Origin: Lysobacteraceae bacterium
GTDB lineage: Bacteria; Pseudomonadota; Gammaproteobacteria; Steroidobacterales; Steroidobacteraceae
Length of the DNA: 13,299 bases
Reading direction: 5' to 3'
Assembly (NCBI GenBank): GCA_012516015.1
Contig: JAAYXG010000385.1
Coordinates: forward strand, 1-13,299
Within the stretch, counting starts at the first letter, position 1. Every line of letters begins with the position of its first letter. The notes beneath the pieces were generated by a model, which made no database searches, was not told where the DNA came from, and was given only the letters and a program-made list of their open reading frames with translations. This document shows, piece after piece, positions 6,284 to 13,299 of the stretch. Made by a program: the position numbers and the translations under genes.

Positions 6284-7345
6284 TCAACGCATGGCGATGT
6301 CGACGCGTCGCGCTTCGTCGTCCGTCCCGGTTCCGGTCAAACGCGCCGGCGGGTCCATGACGATCTGCGACTCGTCGACGCCTTCGGCGAGGAGTGCATC
6401 GCGCACGGCGGCGGCCCGGTTCTTGGCGATTGTCTCGTTTTGTGACGGGTCGCCGCTGCGATCGGTGTAGCCCGTGATCCTGATCGAGCGGCCGGCGCGC
6501 TTGGCCGCTTCCGCGACACTCGCGATCTTCACGCGATCGCCGTCATCGATGGTGGCCTCCCCGGAGCCGAAATAGACGCGTGCCGACTCGGCGCCCGTCG
6601 TTACTTGCGCGCTGCTCTCGAGGTTCGCCGTGTCATCCGGTCGATTGAATATGAGCAGCAGTGCAAGCGCTGCAACGCCGGCGGCAGCGGCCCATGGCAG
6701 CCACGACCGACGACTTTCGCGCTCGTGTCTGCGCTCGGGTAGGACCCGCTCCGGCTGAGACGGTTCGCCTGGCGCAGGCACCTCTTTCAGCAGGCTCGAG
6801 AGATTGCTGAATCCCAGCGCACTCGTGATTCGGTTGTCGAGTCCCGTGCGCTCGAGCGCGCCGCGCTGCGAGAACAAGAGCGACGCGAGACCGGACGAAT
6901 TGAGACCGGAGGTCGACACGTGCTTGCGCAGGATGCCGAGCATGATCGGCAGCGCAAACGACATCAGGGACGATGCGGAGCTTGCCCGCACGCCAGTGAC
7001 CTGCGAGATCGCGCTACTGAGCGCGCCGGTGCGATTTCCGAACAGAGAGCCGAGAAGCGATGCGCCGACGCTCTGCATCGAATCGATGGCGCCGCGGTTT
7101 CCGAGGATCCCGCCGAGCTTGCTGACGATTCCGCCATCGAGCCGCTCGTCATTGACCGCGCTGTAGATGTCCTCCACGCCGGACGGGTTCGCGGCGCGAT
7201 GCATCAATCCGGCAAGAAGACTCGGTCCCGTCGTGCGCAGCGCCGCGCGAGTGCTGTCTTCGTTCTCGCCGAAGAGCGAGCTGAGCTGTCGTACGACGGG
7301 CGTGCCGAGCGCGGCATTGAGTGACTCGAGTATGTCGATCCTCAT
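6284..7345 (-). CDS. DUF937 - transmembrane - OmpA-domain protein
   Basis: Protein of 353 aa in three parts. Residues 1-185 are a Gly/Ser/Leu-rich DUF937 (YidB-like) region with repeated short motifs such as LGGILGN, LLGSLFGN and LASLLF. Residues 216-234 are a TM helix (WLPWAAAAGVAALALLLIF) preceded by an Arg-rich stretch (205-214). Residues 254-353 are an OmpA C-terminal domain with GYTDRSGD (292-299), AKNRAAAVRDAL (308-319) and RRVDIAMR at the end, the peptidoglycan-binding fold. The charge pattern places DUF937 in the cytoplasm and OmpA in the periplasm. Start ATG 7345 has AAGGAGG a few bases upstream and is chosen over an open extension of 27 residues. It is a single gene with its own promoter candidate. 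The role of DUF937 is unknown; the OmpA part suggests cell-wall anchoring. Confidence 0.88.
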   Translation of the reverse strand: MRIDILESLNAALGTPVVRQLSSLFGENEDSTRAALRTTGPSLLAGLMHRAANPSGVEDIYSAVNDERLDGGIVSKLGGILGNRGAIDSMQSVGASLLGSLFGNRTGALSSAISQVTGVRASSASSLMSFALPIMLGILRKHVSTSGLNSSGLASLLFSQRGALERTGLDNRITSALGFSNLSSLLKEVPAPGEPSQPERVLPERRHERESRRSWLPWAAAAGVAALALLLIFNRPDDTANLESSAQVTTGAESARVYFGSGEATIDDGDRVKIASVAEAAKRAGRSIRITGYTDRSGDPSQNETIAKNRAAAVRDALLAEGVDESQIVMDPPARLTGTGTDDEARRVDIAMR

Positions 7346-7424
7346 GGGGCCTCCTTGCGGAGCACGTGCTGCTGCAAACCTGTGGCAGGCAGGCTGGAAC
7401 CGCAAACGTGGTGAAGTGAGCGGC

Positions 7425-7452
7425 ATTCTCGATCGGCTACAGCGTGCGTCAA
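7425..7452 (-). promoter_or_regulatory. Candidate promoter for the DUF937-OmpA gene
   Basis: Minus strand: -35 TTGACG (7447-7452, 5 of 6), 16-bp spacer, -10 GAGAAT (7425-7430, 4 of 6). The start would be near 7418, giving a leader of about 70 nt. The same -35 hexamer is used in the moxR promoter candidate. The rest of the 274-bp divergent gap (7346-7619) shows only a small GGCGAA/TTCGCC inverted repeat (7478-7494); I see no convincing plus-strand promoter for the methyltransferase. Confidence 0.33.
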
Positions 7453-7619
7453 TGCGGGAAAGGGAACCTACTCGACGGGCGAATCGGCTTCGCCGCAGTG
7501 TCGTGGGCGGCAGCGTGTAATTCCTCCAGCCGTTACCCTTGCTCGATCGTCGGCGCTATCTGTCTACGGGCGAGAATCTGACGTATCGTGTCGATGAATG
7601 AAGTTGCGGTGGTGGACAG

Positions 7620-8285
7620 ATGTTGAAACACGATGTGATGCGCGGCCGCGCCGCGGGGGTGTTGCTGGCGATTGCGTTCGCATGGGCACTGCCCATCTCG
7701 GCGATGGGTGCCGAAAGCGACGCGAGCGAGCTGGACCTTCGGGTCGAACGATTCTTGGACAGCCGCAAAGGGACTTGGCGCGATCTGAATGTGCCGGAGG
7801 TAGACGGTCGCACGTTGCGCGATCTGATCGTGAAGAACGGATTCAAGAATGCGCTCGAGATCGGCACGTCGACGGGCCACTCCGCGATCTGGATCGCATG
7901 GGGATTGAGCAAGACGGGCGGTAAGCTCACGACGATCGAAATCGATCCCGAGCGTCACAAAGTCGCACTCGAGAATTTCAAGGAAGCAGGCTTGAGCGAC
8001 TACATCGATGCGCGACTTGCCGACGCTCACGAGCTCGTGCCGAAGCTGTCGGAATCGTATGACTTCGTGTTTTCTGATGCGGACAAGGAGTGGTACACGA
8101 AGTACTTTCAAGCCGTGTGGCCGAAGATGCCGGTCGGCGGCTGCTTCACCGCGCACAACGTCACGATGAGCGCATCGGGCATTCGGGAATTCCTGGCGCA
8201 CTTGAAGACGGTAAAGGACGGCGAGACGACGATCGATAGACAAAGTCGGGCGGGGTTGTCGATTACGTGCAAGACGGAACCGTAG
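7620..8285 (+). CDS. SAM-dependent O-methyltransferase with N-terminal signal-like segment
   Basis: Class I methyltransferase of 221 aa, close to the catechol/caffeoyl-CoA O-methyltransferase (family 3) fold. SAM-binding motif I is ALEIGTSTGHS (78-88), the acidic loop is TIEIDP (105-110), and the metal-site segment is SDADKEWY (152-159) with D153, D155 and K156. The usual DNV after the GG turn is replaced by AHNV (178-181). The first 31 residues look like a Sec signal peptide: basic start, hydrophobic 12-27, small residues at the AMGA cleavage region near 28-31. If it is exported, SAM supply in the periplasm is a puzzle; retention as a membrane-anchored enzyme is possible. The start ATG 7620 has only a weak RBS, and ATG 7638 also keeps the hydrophobic stretch. 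Substrate unknown. It is convergent with the lipoprotein gene. Confidence 0.88.
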   Translation: MLKHDVMRGRAAGVLLAIAFAWALPISAMGAESDASELDLRVERFLDSRKGTWRDLNVPEVDGRTLRDLIVKNGFKNALEIGTSTGHSAIWIAWGLSKTGGKLTTIEIDPERHKVALENFKEAGLSDYIDARLADAHELVPKLSESYDFVFSDADKEWYTKYFQAVWPKMPVGGCFTAHNVTMSASGIREFLAHLKTVKDGETTIDRQSRAGLSITCKTEP

Positions 8286-8291
8286 CTTGCT

Positions 8292-8343
8292 TACGGTCTA
8301 CGGCCTACGGTCGATAGCCAGAGCCCAGAGCCCAGAGCCCAGA
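8292..8343. repeat. Composite heptamer array between convergent genes
   Basis: 52 bp in unbroken 7-bp phase: three TACGG(T/C)C units (8292-8312), one intermediate unit GATAGCC (8313-8319), three AGAGCCC units (8320-8340) and a partial AGA. On the minus strand it reads as GGGCTCT units followed by CCGTAGR-type units. It fills almost the whole gap between the methyltransferase stop (8285) and the lipoprotein stop (8345). No stem-loop terminator is evident in it. Confidence 0.85.
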
Positions 8344-8344
8344 A

Positions 8345-9265
8345 TTAGATCTCGATGTCCTGGCGGATCGTCTCGCCTTCGTCGATGTCGACGGTCGCCG
8401 TTGCGCGGAAGGTGAGGTCGTCGTTCGTCGATGGATCGTCTTCCGTGGCGTCGCATACGAATGCCAAGGTATAGGTGCCGGGCGCGATGAAGCGCAATCG
8501 ATAATTGAAGCCGTTGCCGTCGAGCACGACGGCGGTAGTCGCGTACGGCTCGGCCGCTTGACCGTCGATGTCGTCGGGCGTCACGTTCTCGCCTTCGAAT
8601 AGATAAACGGCTCCCCGAGTCGTCGTCGTGCTCGTATCGCTCGACAAGCACGCGGCGGACACGATTCCTTGAAGCTCGCCCGCCTCGTCCGTCCGGACCG
8701 AGCGCAGTTTCGGTGTGAGCGAATATCGGTTGTCGTCATCCACGCTGAGCGACATGCGCAGGTCGAGCGTGAGTGTGATCTCCTCGCTGCTGTTTTCGTC
8801 CTCTTTCACCCTGAAGCTCGTGGGAGCGTAGTCGCCGGCGGCGACGGTGAGCTCGCGCTGCGCGCCCAACCCGTCGAGGACGTAGGCGCTATCCGCGTCC
8901 TCCTCGTCGAACACGAGGCGCACACCGTCATAGGTGCCCTCCGGAAGCTCCTCGTCGCTCAACAGGCGAACGGGTGTGCCGGTGGTGAACGTGAGTAGAT
9001 CGATACGCTGCGGTTCGTCGAAAGCGAAGCGCTCCGTGCCGCCGTCCGACCGATGAAACTCGACGCCGCTGAACGGCGCGACGACTTGCTGCAGCGTCGG
9101 GTCTGCCGGGGCGTCGGTCGTGAGATCCGTCGTGATCGTTCCTTCGCAGCTCGCCAAGAACAGGCTCGCGGCAATCGCGACATTGCGTTTGCGATAGCCG
9201 CGGCTCGCATCGGTGCTCGGGTTCGATGATGTGTCGCGCGGCGGCGATGTGAAATTGTCGATCAC
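8345..9265 (-). CDS. DUF4382-type lipoprotein
   Basis: Acidic protein of 306 aa. A lipobox L-A-S-C with Cys40 follows a hydrophobic run VAIAASLFLA (29-38), predicting an acylated lipoprotein in the inner or outer membrane. The mature part contains a DUF4382-like beta domain: SGVEFHRSD (66-74), RIDLLTF (87-93), LPEGTYDGVRLVF (107-119). A C-terminal segment (about 195-306) has a carboxypeptidase-regulatory-like sandwich feel, with FIAPGTYTLAFVC and TATVDIDEGET. Function is not known. The start is GTG at 9265 with GGAGAG 10 nt upstream. The resulting 28-residue polar region before the hydrophobic core is long for a lipoprotein, but no later start codon precedes the core, so this start is forced. 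The stop is separated from the heptamer array by one base. Confidence 0.85.
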   Translation of the reverse strand: MIDNFTSPPRDTSSNPSTDASRGYRKRNVAIAASLFLASCEGTITTDLTTDAPADPTLQQVVAPFSGVEFHRSDGGTERFAFDEPQRIDLLTFTTGTPVRLLSDEELPEGTYDGVRLVFDEEDADSAYVLDGLGAQRELTVAAGDYAPTSFRVKEDENSSEEITLTLDLRMSLSVDDDNRYSLTPKLRSVRTDEAGELQGIVSAACLSSDTSTTTTRGAVYLFEGENVTPDDIDGQAAEPYATTAVVLDGNGFNYRLRFIAPGTYTLAFVCDATEDDPSTNDDLTFRATATVDIDEGETIRQDIEI

Positions 9266-9349
9266 GTGACGTCCACTCTCCAGTGCAACGAGCGGCCAGT
9301 CTACACCGGCTCCTCTCCGCCGTATGTGCGTACATTGTTAACGGGACGG

Positions 9350-9362
9350 GTCTCGTCGAGAC
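9350..9362. repeat. 13-bp palindrome GTCTCG-T-CGAGAC
   Basis: Perfect 6-bp arms around one base, in the 151-bp gap between the MocR stop and the lipoprotein start. As RNA it would make only a 5-bp stem with no U-tract, so it is either a weak 3' end structure for mocR or an operator upstream of the lipoprotein gene. Confidence 0.35.
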
Positions 9363-9384
9363 ATTCGGCCGTGCATGTCTTTGC

Positions 9385-9417
9385 CGCCCAGAGCGCAGCG
9401 CCCAGCGCCCAGCGCCC
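9385..9417. repeat. Heptamer array CGCCCAG at the 3' end of the MocR gene
   Basis: 33 bp in 7-bp phase: CGCCCAG, a variant AGCGCAG, two more CGCCCAG and a partial CGCCC. On the minus strand the unit is GGGCGCT, one base different from the GGGCTCT unit of the 8292-8343 array. The last base overlaps the MocR TAG stop (9417-9419). It is thus the second minus-strand gene in the window with this repeat at its 3' end. Confidence 0.75.
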
Positions 9418-10901
9418 TAAGTCGCGCCGTTTACGACCTGGTACATCTGTCGTACGCCGCGCGCAATATCCTTCTCGGCGACGCCGCCGAAGCCCAACAT
9501 CCACCCGTGTCGAGGAGAGGGGCCGAGATACATGACGGACATCGGCCACAGCCACAGGTCGCGGGCTGCAGCTTTGTAGCTGAGCTCGCGATCTCGGAAA
9601 CCTTCGGGCAGCGTGACGGCAAGGTGCATGCCGGACTCGGCGCCATGGATCTCGAGCTGGTCGCCGAACACCTTGCGTATGTTCTCCTCCAGCAGAGCGC
9701 GCCGTTCCCCGTAGAGCGTTCTCATTCGGCGGATGTGCCGCGCGAAGTGGCCGGCCTCGATGAACTCCGCGAGCACCGCCTGATGCAGATCCGGCGGTGC
9801 AACGTCGACGGATTGTCGAACGGAGATGAAGCGGTCGATCAAGTCGGGCGGCACGACCATGTAGCCGAGTCGCAGCGCCGGAAACAGCACTTTGCTGCAC
9901 GTCCCGACATAGATGACGCGATTGTCGCCGTCGAGTCCCTGCAGGGATGAGATCGGGCGGCTCTCGTATCGATACTCTGCGTCGTAGTCATCCTCGATGA
10001 TCCAGCTCCCGACGCTTTGCGCCCATTCGAGCAGCTTGAGTCGACGCGACAAGCTCATCGTCGAACCGAGCGGAAACTGGTGAGAAGGGGTGACGAAGGC
10101 GAGCCGCGCGCGGCGAAATAGCTTGATCCCCGCTGCGACGTCGAGCCCGTCCCCATCGATCGGCACGGGAACGATCTTCGCGCCGGCAAGCGTAAAGACA
10201 CGCTGCGCGAGCCAGTAGCCGGGATCCTCGAGCCAGACTCGATCGCCTGGATCGAGCAGGGCCAGCGCGGCGATCGCGAGCGCTTGCTGCGAGCCGCTCA
10301 CGATCAAGATCTGCTCCGGTTCGCAGCGCACGGCTCGCGAGCTGCGCAAGTAGCCCGCGAGCGCCTCGCGCAGATCTTGTCGGCCGGACGCGTCTCCGTA
10401 TTGCAGGGAGATCGTGCGGAGCGTGCGCCCGTAACGCGCGACGAGACGCGACCAGATGTGCACGGGAAAGTGATCGAACGCAGGTTGTCCGATGCTGAAC
10501 GCGCCCTTGCCGACGACCCACGGCGGACGGTCGATGGCGGGATAGACGCTGCTTCGCTTCGATAGCGGTCGAGCGGTCGAGCGCGACGCGTGCGCGCGCG
10601 TCGCGCTCGGCTCGCACATCGTGAGCTTCTCGGGAAGCGAACGCGAAACGTAGGTGCCGGAGCCTCTGCGCGACTCGAAGTAGCCTTCCGACAACAACTC
10701 TTCATATGCCGCGATGAGCGGGATACGCGAGATGCCGAGCTCTTTGGATAGGAGCCGCGTGGAGGGCACTTGCTGTCCGCTCGCCAACTCGCCATTCAGG
10801 ATGGCAGTGCGAAAAGCATCGTGAATTTGCCTATGCAGCGCGCGGTTCGAGCGGCGATCGATCGCGATGACCGGAATGAGTGCGCTGGCTTCCTTCTTCA
10901 T
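9417..10901 (-). CDS. MocR-type transcriptional regulator (GntR wHTH + PLP aminotransferase-like domain)
   Basis: Protein of 494 aa with the full MocR architecture. A GntR-type winged helix lies at about 15-87, with ALHRQIHDAFRTAI, SGQQVPSTRLLSKELGIS and the wing GYFESRRGSGTYVS. A linker of about 40 residues precedes a class I aminotransferase-like domain from about 135 to the end. PLP-site residues are visible: SGSQQAL (202-208), EDDYDAEYRY (303-312) and the Schiff-base lysine K337 in GTCSKVLFPALRLGY (333-347). Such proteins bind PLP or a PLP adduct to control transcription, usually of a neighbouring divergent gene. Here the divergent neighbour is a TonB-dependent receptor, 121 bp away. ATG 10901 is preceded by an AT-rich promoter-like region. 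The effector is unknown; nearby genes do not point to a PdxR, GabR or TauR role specifically. Confidence 0.93.
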   Translation of the reverse strand: MKKEASALIPVIAIDRRSNRALHRQIHDAFRTAILNGELASGQQVPSTRLLSKELGISRIPLIAAYEELLSEGYFESRRGSGTYVSRSLPEKLTMCEPSATRAHASRSTARPLSKRSSVYPAIDRPPWVVGKGAFSIGQPAFDHFPVHIWSRLVARYGRTLRTISLQYGDASGRQDLREALAGYLRSSRAVRCEPEQILIVSGSQQALAIAALALLDPGDRVWLEDPGYWLAQRVFTLAGAKIVPVPIDGDGLDVAAGIKLFRRARLAFVTPSHQFPLGSTMSLSRRLKLLEWAQSVGSWIIEDDYDAEYRYESRPISSLQGLDGDNRVIYVGTCSKVLFPALRLGYMVVPPDLIDRFISVRQSVDVAPPDLHQAVLAEFIEAGHFARHIRRMRTLYGERRALLEENIRKVFGDQLEIHGAESGMHLAVTLPEGFRDRELSYKAAARDLWLWPMSVMYLGPSPRHGWMLGFGGVAEKDIARGVRQMYQVVNGAT

Positions 10902-10917
10902 GGACGCATTTTAGGTG

Positions 10918-10945
10918 GTTATATAAAACATGCAAAAAGTGGCTA
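10918..10945 (-). promoter_or_regulatory. Candidate promoter for the MocR gene
   Basis: Minus strand: -35 TAGCCA (10940-10945, 4 of 6), 16-bp spacer, -10 TATAAC (10918-10923, 5 of 6), in an unusually AT-rich patch. Transcription would start close to 10911, leaving a very short leader. An overlapping TAAAAT hexamer nearer the ATG is an alternative that would make the mRNA almost leaderless. Confidence 0.38.
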
Positions 10946-10948
10946 TTT

Positions 10949-10966
10949 CTTGAGAACACTCTTGAG
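10949..10966. promoter_or_regulatory. CTTGAG direct repeat, candidate MocR operator
   Basis: CTTGAG at 10949-10954 and again at 10961-10966, 12 bp start to start, in the gap between the divergent mocR and TonB-receptor genes and just upstream of the candidate mocR -35 box. Several MocR-family regulators bind direct repeats beside their own promoter. The assignment is inference from position. Confidence 0.35.
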
Positions 10967-11022
10967 CGCACAGTCGCGCCACGACCACATCGCTCGATAC
11001 AAGGTCCAAGGGAGAGCCCATT

Positions 11023-13299
11023 ATGACAATAGCCGATAGCAGCCCGTTGGCATTACAACGAGCCGACGCCAGTGTGCGCCGCAACGCAAAGAGAGCGCTG
11101 TTTACGATCGTCGGCGGTGCAGTCCTCATCGGTCCGGCGCTTGCGCAAGAGCCTTCCTATGAGGAGCTCGAGGAAATCGTCGTCACGGGCTTGCGAGGGA
11201 GCTTGCAAGCCTCGATGGATATCAAGCGCGATGCGATCGGCGTCGTCGATGCCATCAGTGCGGAGGACATCGGCAAGTTTCCGGATGCGAACTTGAGCGA
11301 GGCATTGCAGCGCATCACCGGCGTGTCGATCGATCGGCGCAATGGCGAGGGCGCGCTCGTCACCGCGCGCGGCTTCGGCGCGCAGTTCAACATGGTGACG
11401 CTGAATGGCCGGCAGATGCCGACTGCGGATGCGTTCGCGAACGGGCAAGTGATTGCCGGCGGCATCGGGGGCAACTCGCGCGCGTTCAACTTCGCGAATC
11501 TCGCCGCCGAAAGCATCAGCGCGGTCGAGGTCTACAAGACCGGCCGGGCGGAAATTGCGACGGGCGGCATTGGTGCAACGATCAACGTTCGTACGGCCCG
11601 CCCGTTCGACAACGCGGGAACGGTCGCGAATCTCGGTGTCAAAGCCGTGAACGACACGACCAATCGTGTGGGCAACGACGTCACGCCGGAGGTCTCGGGC
11701 ATCTTCAGCTATGCGAACGACGACAAGACGTGGGGCGTCGGGCTCAGTGCGAGCTACCAGGAGCGTCATAGCGGTGCATCGGGCTCGTCCGTGAACGACT
11801 GGCGCATTCAAGCGTGGGATGCGGACATGAGCGTCAACCGGACGCTGGCACCGCTCTACGTCAATCGCAACGATACGCCGTACGACTCTTCGGACGACTT
11901 TCTCGATGCGATGATCGTGAGCGCACCCGCGGTCGGGCAGCTCTACGGAATTCCGAACGACATTCGCTATCACTTCTCCGATCGCAAGCGGGAGCGAACG
12001 AACGCACAGCTCACCGTGCAGTTTGCGCCGAGCGATGCCTTGACGCTCACGACCGATTACACGTATGCCCTCAACGAGCTCGTCGAAGATCGCGGCGATC
12101 AGACGATCTGGCTGCAGCGCAACGGCTTCTATCATCTCGAGTTCGACACGAACGAAGCGGTCGCCACGCCGTTACTGCTGCGGGAGTACACGGGGGCGAG
12201 CAAGGACTTCGGCTACGAGCAACAGCATCGCGAGCAGAAGAACGAGATGAAGTCGCTCGGATTCAACGCCGACTGGCGCGTCACCGATCGCTTCAGCGTT
12301 GCTCTCGACGTGCATGACTCGACGGCCGAGAGCATGCCCAACGATTCGCTCACGGGTGGGGGCGAGACGACATTCAGTGTCGCGGGCAAGGTGCCGAGCG
12401 TGTGCTTGGAGTCGTACGGCCCGAATCCGGGCGGCGGTCAGCCGGCCTGTCGAAACGCGTCGAGCTTCTGGACGCAGGAGTTCAGCTTCAACGAGAGTCT
12501 GCCGATTGCGGGGCGCACCTTCTATCCGACGCAGCTCGATGCGTACGCGGGGACGAACGGCGACTCCAACTACTCGTTCGATGCCTCCAGCATCGGATCG
12601 CAGATCATGCGCATCAACTATCAGGATCAGGCGACCGATCTCATGCAAGCGCGTCTCGACGGCGATCTCGAGTTCGATTTCGGCCGCTTCCAATTCGGTG
12701 TCGAGACCCGCGCGCTCGATATGCGACAGCGAGCCTCCGCGTCGAATCTGACCCTGGGGGACTGGGGTACGAGCGACACCGGGCAGGTACCGGACATGGT
12801 TGCGCTCCTGCGACCCTTCAGCCTGGTTCGCGCGTTCGATGATTTCAACCCGGTCGGCGCGCCGATCGGCGGTTGGAAGGGCAATGCGAACGAGCTTGCA
12901 CGATGGGCTTTCTCGCAAGGGTACGGCGACTGGACCGAGCCCTCGGCGCCCGATGGGCAACTTCGCTACAACCCGGGTTTTACGGTCGACAATTCGGTCC
13001 AAGAGGATACGGAGGCCGCATACGTTCAATTCAGCTGGGGCGGCGATTTGTGGAATCGCACCGCCAATATCGTCGTCGGAGTCCGGTACGAGCAGACGGA
13101 GGTCGAATCGACTGCGCGCATTCTCGTGCCGACCGCGTTGCTGTGGCAGGACGATAACGACTTCCAGGTGCAGCGCCCCCCGCTCCTGCCCGAGAACGTG
13201 CAGGCCGTGAGCGAGACGGCCGACTACGACAACGTGCTGCCGAGCTTCGATTTCGACATCGAAGTCACCGACTCCCTCAAAGCGCGCTTCTCCTACAGC
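11023..13299 (+). CDS. TonB-dependent receptor, Xanthomonas/Caulobacter type (3' end outside window)
   Basis: The first 759 residues of an outer-membrane active transporter; the frame is open to the window edge, so it is partial. A long Sec signal peptide (1-41) has a basic stretch RRNAKR and ends ALA before Q42. A TonB-box-like EEIVVTG (50-56) follows. The plug domain spans about 57-193, with AISAEDIGKFPDANLSEALQRITGVSI, RGFGAQFNMVTLNGRQMPT and VEVYKTGRAEIATGGIGATINVRT, the last typical of this receptor class. Beta-barrel strands follow. C461 and C476 sit in a Gly/Pro-rich segment that looks like an extracellular loop and could be disulfide-bonded. Start ATG 11023 has GGGAGA about 7 nt upstream. 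Such receptors usually import oligosaccharides or other plant-derived compounds, but the substrate is not readable here. The divergent MocR gene may regulate it. Confidence 0.93.
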   Translation, partial: MTIADSSPLALQRADASVRRNAKRALFTIVGGAVLIGPALAQEPSYEELEEIVVTGLRGSLQASMDIKRDAIGVVDAISAEDIGKFPDANLSEALQRITGVSIDRRNGEGALVTARGFGAQFNMVTLNGRQMPTADAFANGQVIAGGIGGNSRAFNFANLAAESISAVEVYKTGRAEIATGGIGATINVRTARPFDNAGTVANLGVKAVNDTTNRVGNDVTPEVSGIFSYANDDKTWGVGLSASYQERHSGASGSSVNDWRIQAWDADMSVNRTLAPLYVNRNDTPYDSSDDFLDAMIVSAPAVGQLYGIPNDIRYHFSDRKRERTNAQLTVQFAPSDALTLTTDYTYALNELVEDRGDQTIWLQRNGFYHLEFDTNEAVATPLLLREYTGASKDFGYEQQHREQKNEMKSLGFNADWRVTDRFSVALDVHDSTAESMPNDSLTGGGETTFSVAGKVPSVCLESYGPNPGGGQPACRNASSFWTQEFSFNESLPIAGRTFYPTQLDAYAGTNGDSNYSFDASSIGSQIMRINYQDQATDLMQARLDGDLEFDFGRFQFGVETRALDMRQRASASNLTLGDWGTSDTGQVPDMVALLRPFSLVRAFDDFNPVGAPIGGWKGNANELARWAFSQGYGDWTEPSAPDGQLRYNPGFTVDNSVQEDTEAAYVQFSWGGDLWNRTANIVVGVRYEQTEVESTARILVPTALLWQDDNDFQVQRPPLLPENVQAVSETADYDNVLPSFDFDIEVTDSLKARFSYS

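Noticed and set aside
6045..6287. Small minus-strand open frame of 80 codons in the gap upstream of moxR
   Set aside because: No RBS, no domain, overlaps the OmpA-gene stop and spans two inverted repeats; not supported as a gene.
7533..8243. Minus-strand open frame of 236 codons opposite the methyltransferase
   Set aside because: The plus strand has all SAM-binding motifs in the right order; the antisense product has no recognisable feature.
8286..8344. CRISPR-like or terminator reading of the repeat between the convergent genes
   Set aside because: Units are 7 bp with no spacers, and no hairpin plus T-tract is present; it is a short tandem array.
11053..12135. Minus-strand open frame of 360 codons opposite the TonB receptor
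   Set aside because: The plus strand encodes a clear signal peptide, TonB box and plug domain; the antisense frame is composition-driven.

Overview
The window is GC-rich chromosomal DNA from a Gram-negative bacterium. It carries an outer-membrane TonB-dependent receptor of the Xanthomonas/Caulobacter type, a Cys-anchored lipoprotein and an OmpA-domain protein. The overall style fits a gammaproteobacterium near Xanthomonadales/Steroidobacteraceae. That placement is inference, because no rRNA or other marker gene is present. I see no tRNA, rRNA, CRISPR array, transposase or integrase.

Layout, left to right. (1) 65-610 (+): a GNAT acetyltransferase resembling the AAC(2')-I family. (2) 529-5860 (-): six tightly packed genes, read right to left as MoxR AAA+ ATPase, DUF58/VWA protein, MxaA-like protein, three-TM VWA protein, TPR protein with one TM, and two-TM VWA protein. 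This is the order of mxaR-S-A-C-K-L, the accessory genes of Ca/PQQ methanol dehydrogenase, but no dehydrogenase gene (mxaF/J/G/I) or mxaD flanks them here. Four of the five junctions overlap by 4 nt and one by 1 nt. (3) 5861-6283: a non-coding stretch with a plausible sigma70-type promoter for the mxa-like operon and three inverted repeats. (4) 6284-7345 (-): a DUF937-TM-OmpA protein. (5) 7620-8285 (+): an O-methyltransferase with an apparent signal peptide. (6) 8345-9265 (-): a DUF4382-type lipoprotein. (7) 9417-10901 (-): a MocR-type (GntR plus aminotransferase) regulator. It diverges across 121 bp from (8) 11023-13299 (+), a TonB-dependent receptor that runs off the window end.

How the genes may work together. 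In the mxa-like operon the ATPase and DUF58 protein should be cytoplasmic. The A, C, K and L products are predicted to be membrane-anchored with domains in the periplasm, so the set looks like an ATP-driven machine that matures or metallates a periplasmic client. The client is not in view; a PQQ dehydrogenase encoded elsewhere is the obvious candidate. The MocR/TonB-receptor pair is laid out as a regulator facing its possible target, with a CTTGAG direct repeat between them.

The most unusual non-gene feature is a set of 7-bp-period short tandem arrays at three intergenic places: 43-63, 8292-8343 and 9385-9417. Two of them lie immediately 3' of minus-strand stop codons and share the unit GGGC(T/G)CT.
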